Shown in pieces: positions 60,557 through 64,000 of a stretch of DNA of 64,000 nt. The notes under the pieces are model-generated. The model worked only from the letters and a program-made list of their open reading frames with translations. It ran no database searches and had not been told where the DNA came from. The stretch comes from Cryptomeria japonica (taxonomy: Eukaryota; Streptophyta; Pinopsida; Cupressales; Cupressaceae), in the NCBI RefSeq assembly GCF_030272615.1, contig NC_081412.1:671798852-671862851 (forward strand). Direction: 5' to 3'. Position 1 is the stretch's first letter, and each line of letters starts with the position of its first letter. Both the position numbers and the translations under genes were made by a program.

Positions 60557-61735
60557 GAGGATCTTCGCATCTTATAGATGCGCGAGAGGCATCCTGCCAC
60601 ACAGGTGTTGCATGATCGATTGATAGAGGCCAAGGTGGATTGCATTACAGCGAAAAGCCTATATGATGTTATGTATATGCCCATGATTCGGATGAATCGC
60701 AGGTTGATCACAACATTGGCAGAGCAATGGCATAGTGAGACATGTTCATTTCACTTGGCACAGGGAGAAATGACAGTTACACTGGAGGATATATGGTGCA
60801 TCTTACACATTCCTATTCAAGGAGAGTTGGTGACCTATGACCGAGCTTGGGGGACAGCAGTAGTGCAGAGATTCTTTGAGGAGGATGTCTTTATTGATGA
60901 TGGATCGATAGCCTAGGAGGATATAGTAGCTTTATATGAGCCTTTACCAACAGTTTTGTCAGGGATTATTGGGTGACTTCTATGTCCAGATCGATGATCA
61001 CATGGACTTGCCATTGGTTGAGGTCAGCTGATCAAGTAGATGATGACATAGGGGACTTAGTTTGCATGGGGACCGTGCATGCTATCACACTTATATCAAG
61101 ATCTACATGAGGTAGCATACCAAGGGGTGGGCTCATTGGGAGTAGGGATCACACTGCTGCATATTTGGGCATGGGAGCACTTACCTATGTCCTAACCAGT
61201 TAGTCTAAGATTCTGAGCTGTGGACCAACCATATGTATATATGTATGGAGGTATGATGAGTCAGCCCCACCTGGGGAAGTTAGAGTGGTGGTGGTGGGCA
61301 CTGGATGATTTGGATACAGTGATCTGGAGGCCGTACATTGAGTGTGAGCCATGGGAGGATGATGCAGAGGCATTGTCGTATGTGTTCATGATATGATACC
61401 TCATTGGTAGGACAACCTACAATGTGGAGAGACAGCTGCCAGGTAGAGTTCTGAGACAGTTTGGGCAGCGACAAGGATTGCCTAGTGGGTCGGGAGAGTA
61501 TGTGAGGGTGGTTTGAGAGAGGTACTTGTGGGGACCCGTGTTACCCTATGATTAGGCTTTTGGTAGAGTTCCGCACATTACAGGTGAGACCAGGGGATAT
61601 GCGGCTGAGGGTTGTAGATGCAGGGGTCACAGAGGAGTACACACAGTATATTGCGGCACATCTGATTCCTTGGATATCAGATCTGGCAGAGCCGATTCCA
61701 GATTTTGCAGAGGATAGGGGACATAGATAGAGGAG

Positions 61736-61880
61736 GAGAGGAGGTCGCTTCAGTGGGCGAGGGAGAGGAGATGGTGGTGGTGGGGATGGAGGAGGTGGTG
61801 ATAGAGGAGGAGGAGGAGGGGGTTGGTTTTTTAGAGGAGGGGGTGGATTTGGAGGTGGAGGTGGAGGGGGAGAGGTCAGC
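61736..61880 (+). repeat. GGA/GGT-rich coding low-complexity tract
   Basis: Purine-rich tract encoding Gly/Arg repeats (GRFSGRGRGDGGGG) in one frame and Glu/Val repeats in another. Treated as part of the PMD pseudogene; frame choice follows the upstream 61548-61730 segment. Confidence 0.6.
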
Positions 61881-62349
61881 AGTCATTGCGGTTATCTTAG
61901 GGACCTTTGATGCAGGGAGGCATGAGATTAGGTGGGAGGGATGCTAGTGAGGGACAAGTACCTATGGAGATAGGGGAGGGAGCCACTGGAGAGGCACCTA
62001 TGGATATAGGGGAGGGAGCGATAGGGGGTGGAGATCTGTGGGATCATATGATAGGATTTTTGCAAACTCCTGTAGAGGATTTGGAGGCAGAGGTGGCCGC
62101 TAGTCATGTGAAGCTATTTGCACAAGAGTCAGAGCTGATCGTAGTGCTATAGGAGAGGGATTAGACCATTGATAGGGTGATCCAATTATAGGAGAGAGTG
62201 CAGGCCCTAGAGGGAGTACAGGGACATGGGCTATCGACTGATTCTCTAGCAAGAGAATTATGGAGAGTATGTGTAGAGGTTGATTAGTGGTGGAGCTTGT
62301 ATGAGAAGAAGGTGCTTCTAGTCAGCGTTCACTAAGTTATTCACAGATG

Positions 62350-64000
62350 CATCAAGAGAGATCAGAGAAGTCTCAGAGGATGCAGAGCAGTGGGGGTGTG
62401 ATGGGTCCACCATAGAGAGATAGATCAGGTGATGCGAGGGCTAGTGGGGGAGTAGGTGGTGATGATGGTGCAACATCTGGTTAGAGTGGAATCTGAGAGG
62501 GCATTTTTGTATGCTTATTACATTGTCATTTTTGGACTATATTTTGGATGGGTCTTGGTAGCCAATATTTTGGACTTCTTTGTACTCTGGTACATGTATG
62601 TTTTTGGCGATATGATATGATATATATGAGGAGATCCCATATTTTTGTGATGATATGCATGTTGATATGTATGGATTTATGCAGGAGGATGATCTTATGA
62701 TTTATGCTTAGATGGATACTTGTACTTGCTATATGTATGCATTGATGAGATGATTTCTATATGCATGCTTTATCATGATTTATTCCTACATGTTTTTGTG
62801 ATGCTTAATATATGGGTGCAGGGTGTTGTGCATGATTTGTTGATGTAATGTCATATGTATGTAATAACATGATGATGATGTATGCATATGATGATATAGA
62901 CAATATCTTGTTCTTTATGGTGAATCAATGATGAGATAATAATATGCAATGATGTTGTGTATTGAATGACTGATTTATTTATGTAAATGCATCTAGATGG
63001 TTTTTTAGATGAATGTGATATGGATAAACAAATGTAAAGTACAAATGTTTATATGATGATTTCTAAATGAATGCATATGTATAATGCATAAACCAATGTT
63101 AATACAAATGGTTTTATATTATGATCTAAATGGTGAAGAATATGATGAAGTGAAATGATAATGTAATGATAATGCAACTCATGGGTAATGAATAACTGCA
63201 CCTTAATGCAACTAAAAGGATAATGAATTTTTTCTTAATGAATCTTAAATGGTACTAAATGAATGCATCTGTAATGGCTAATCATGGTAGTAAATGTAAA
63301 TAAGGAGAAATTTATCATACAAATGAATCTAAATGTCCTGATTTATGCAATGATGAAATGATATAATGATACTTAATGCAAGTAAATGAGAATGAACTAT
63401 ATGTATTTAAATGCAACTAAATGATGTTGAGATGAGGATGTGATTATGATAGATGAATTTAAGGTTGTTTAGACCTTGCATGATGTACTGATGATGTATC
63501 AGAGAACTCTGTCCTGATTGTATCCAAGACCAACTCAATTTTCATATAACTTCTCATATTAATCTTGTTCACACTTGCATACAAAACAATGCATATGAAT
63601 AATGAATGATTAAATGAATGGGCGATATGCAATGGAATGCAATATAAATAGATGGGATGGAATGACGATCCATAGTGCTTGATTTTCATCATTGAGCTTT
63701 AAAATGTTGTAAGAAAATACAAGCAATTTGACATAATGATTCAAGATGACCTGAGTATTCCATACATGGATTTTGATATAGTAAGTTAATACAAGCAACT
63801 TGATATAATGGATCAAGTTGACCTGAGTATTGCTTGTAGAACAGACAAGGATTATCTCCTTTTATGCATGACTTGGAACGTCCTCCTTGATCTTTTGCCG
63901 ATCATATCCTGAGACAAGTTCATACCATACTAAGAGATAAATCATTATCGAGTGTGGATGAGGCAGTAGGAACCAAAGATGAAGCATTGTACCTGCAAGC
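62350..64000. other. AT-rich, ATG-rich low-complexity DNA
   Basis: Long runs of words such as 'atgatgatatgcatg' and 'aaatgaatgcat' without a supported gene. It may be the internal non-coding region of K between the antisense gene and pol beyond the window edge. Short frames near 63459-63816 (- strand) look like chance. Confidence 0.5.

Larger units (their letters stand above)
59857..62340 (+). pseudogene. plant mobile domain (PMD) gene, intron-containing, decayed
   Basis: Predicted exon 1 is 59857-59931 (MSVPIVKHRLEQVHRFQRPN...), ending at a GCG/GTATGTG donor. Exon 2 opens at 60557 after GTGTGTAG in the same phase. The PMD signature follows: LAEQWHSETCSFHLAQGEMT then TLEDIWCILHIPI (60715-60825), LLHIWAWEHLP (about 61163), IWRPY (about 61323), and a Y(L)IG...ERQLPGRVLRQFGQRQGLP segment (61400-61490). 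A Gly/Arg-rich RGG-like stretch (61736-61880), two PM(E/D)IGEGA repeats (61960-62015) and a coiled-coil tail end it. Stops at 60575, 60914 and many later ones, plus frameshifts near 60960, 61550 and 61880, show a pseudogene. It lies in antisense to K. PMD proteins are known both as plant nuclear silencing factors and inside transposons. Confidence 0.75.

Overview
This window is plant nuclear DNA made almost entirely of LTR retrotransposons. I see no convincing intact host gene, no tRNA or rRNA gene, and no bacterial or organellar features. The density of old Ty1/copia and Ty3/gypsy-type elements, the long diverged LTRs, the AT-richness and the loss of CG/CHG sites between copies suggest a seed plant with a very large genome, possibly a conifer or other gymnosperm. 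The taxon is inference only.

Layout: 1-3150 is unassigned AT-rich DNA, followed by a small inverted repeat (3156-3297), a GA microsatellite (3312-3450) and a 90-bp-period satellite (3454-4436 and 12043-12484). The satellite is split by copia element A (4437-12042, + strand, target duplication ATTGT). Next comes copia element B (12503-17825, - strand, 5' end missing). It abuts head to head an LTR fragment L (17826-18395), which runs into a remnant C (18396-21226) of an unusual non-autonomous family. 21227-22760 is unassigned.

22761-57998 is a set of nested insertions whose order is fixed by target-site duplications. Element I (copia, capsid and protease only, + strand) contains a solo LTR J, an autonomous-type copia element E (25000-31689, +) and element H (34857-56962, -). 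H contains copia element F (36152-51562, -), and F contains G (40297-49016, -). LTR divergence judged by eye follows the same order: I and H most diverged, then E, F and G.

Right of this, 58053-59440 looks like the 3' LTR of a minus-strand gypsy-type element K. Beside it, in antisense, lies a decayed intron-containing plant mobile domain (PMD) gene (59857-62340). 62350-64000 is AT-rich low-complexity DNA.

How the parts relate: A, B, E and F carry or carried the copia enzymes (protease, integrase, reverse transcriptase, RNase H). H, C and I lack them but share the TG...CA termini and, where visible, the initiator-Met primer site. H and C also share the PPT style and a U5 motif. They look like families mobilised in trans. 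H/C encodes a coiled-coil, four-zinc-knuckle protein and a second large protein of about 1000 codons that I do not recognise. G encodes a repeat-rich polyprotein with a retropepsin and a G-patch, has no reverse transcriptase, and is primed by a tRNA-Trp-type site. The H/C ORF2 family, element G and the antisense PMD gene of K are the most unusual content.
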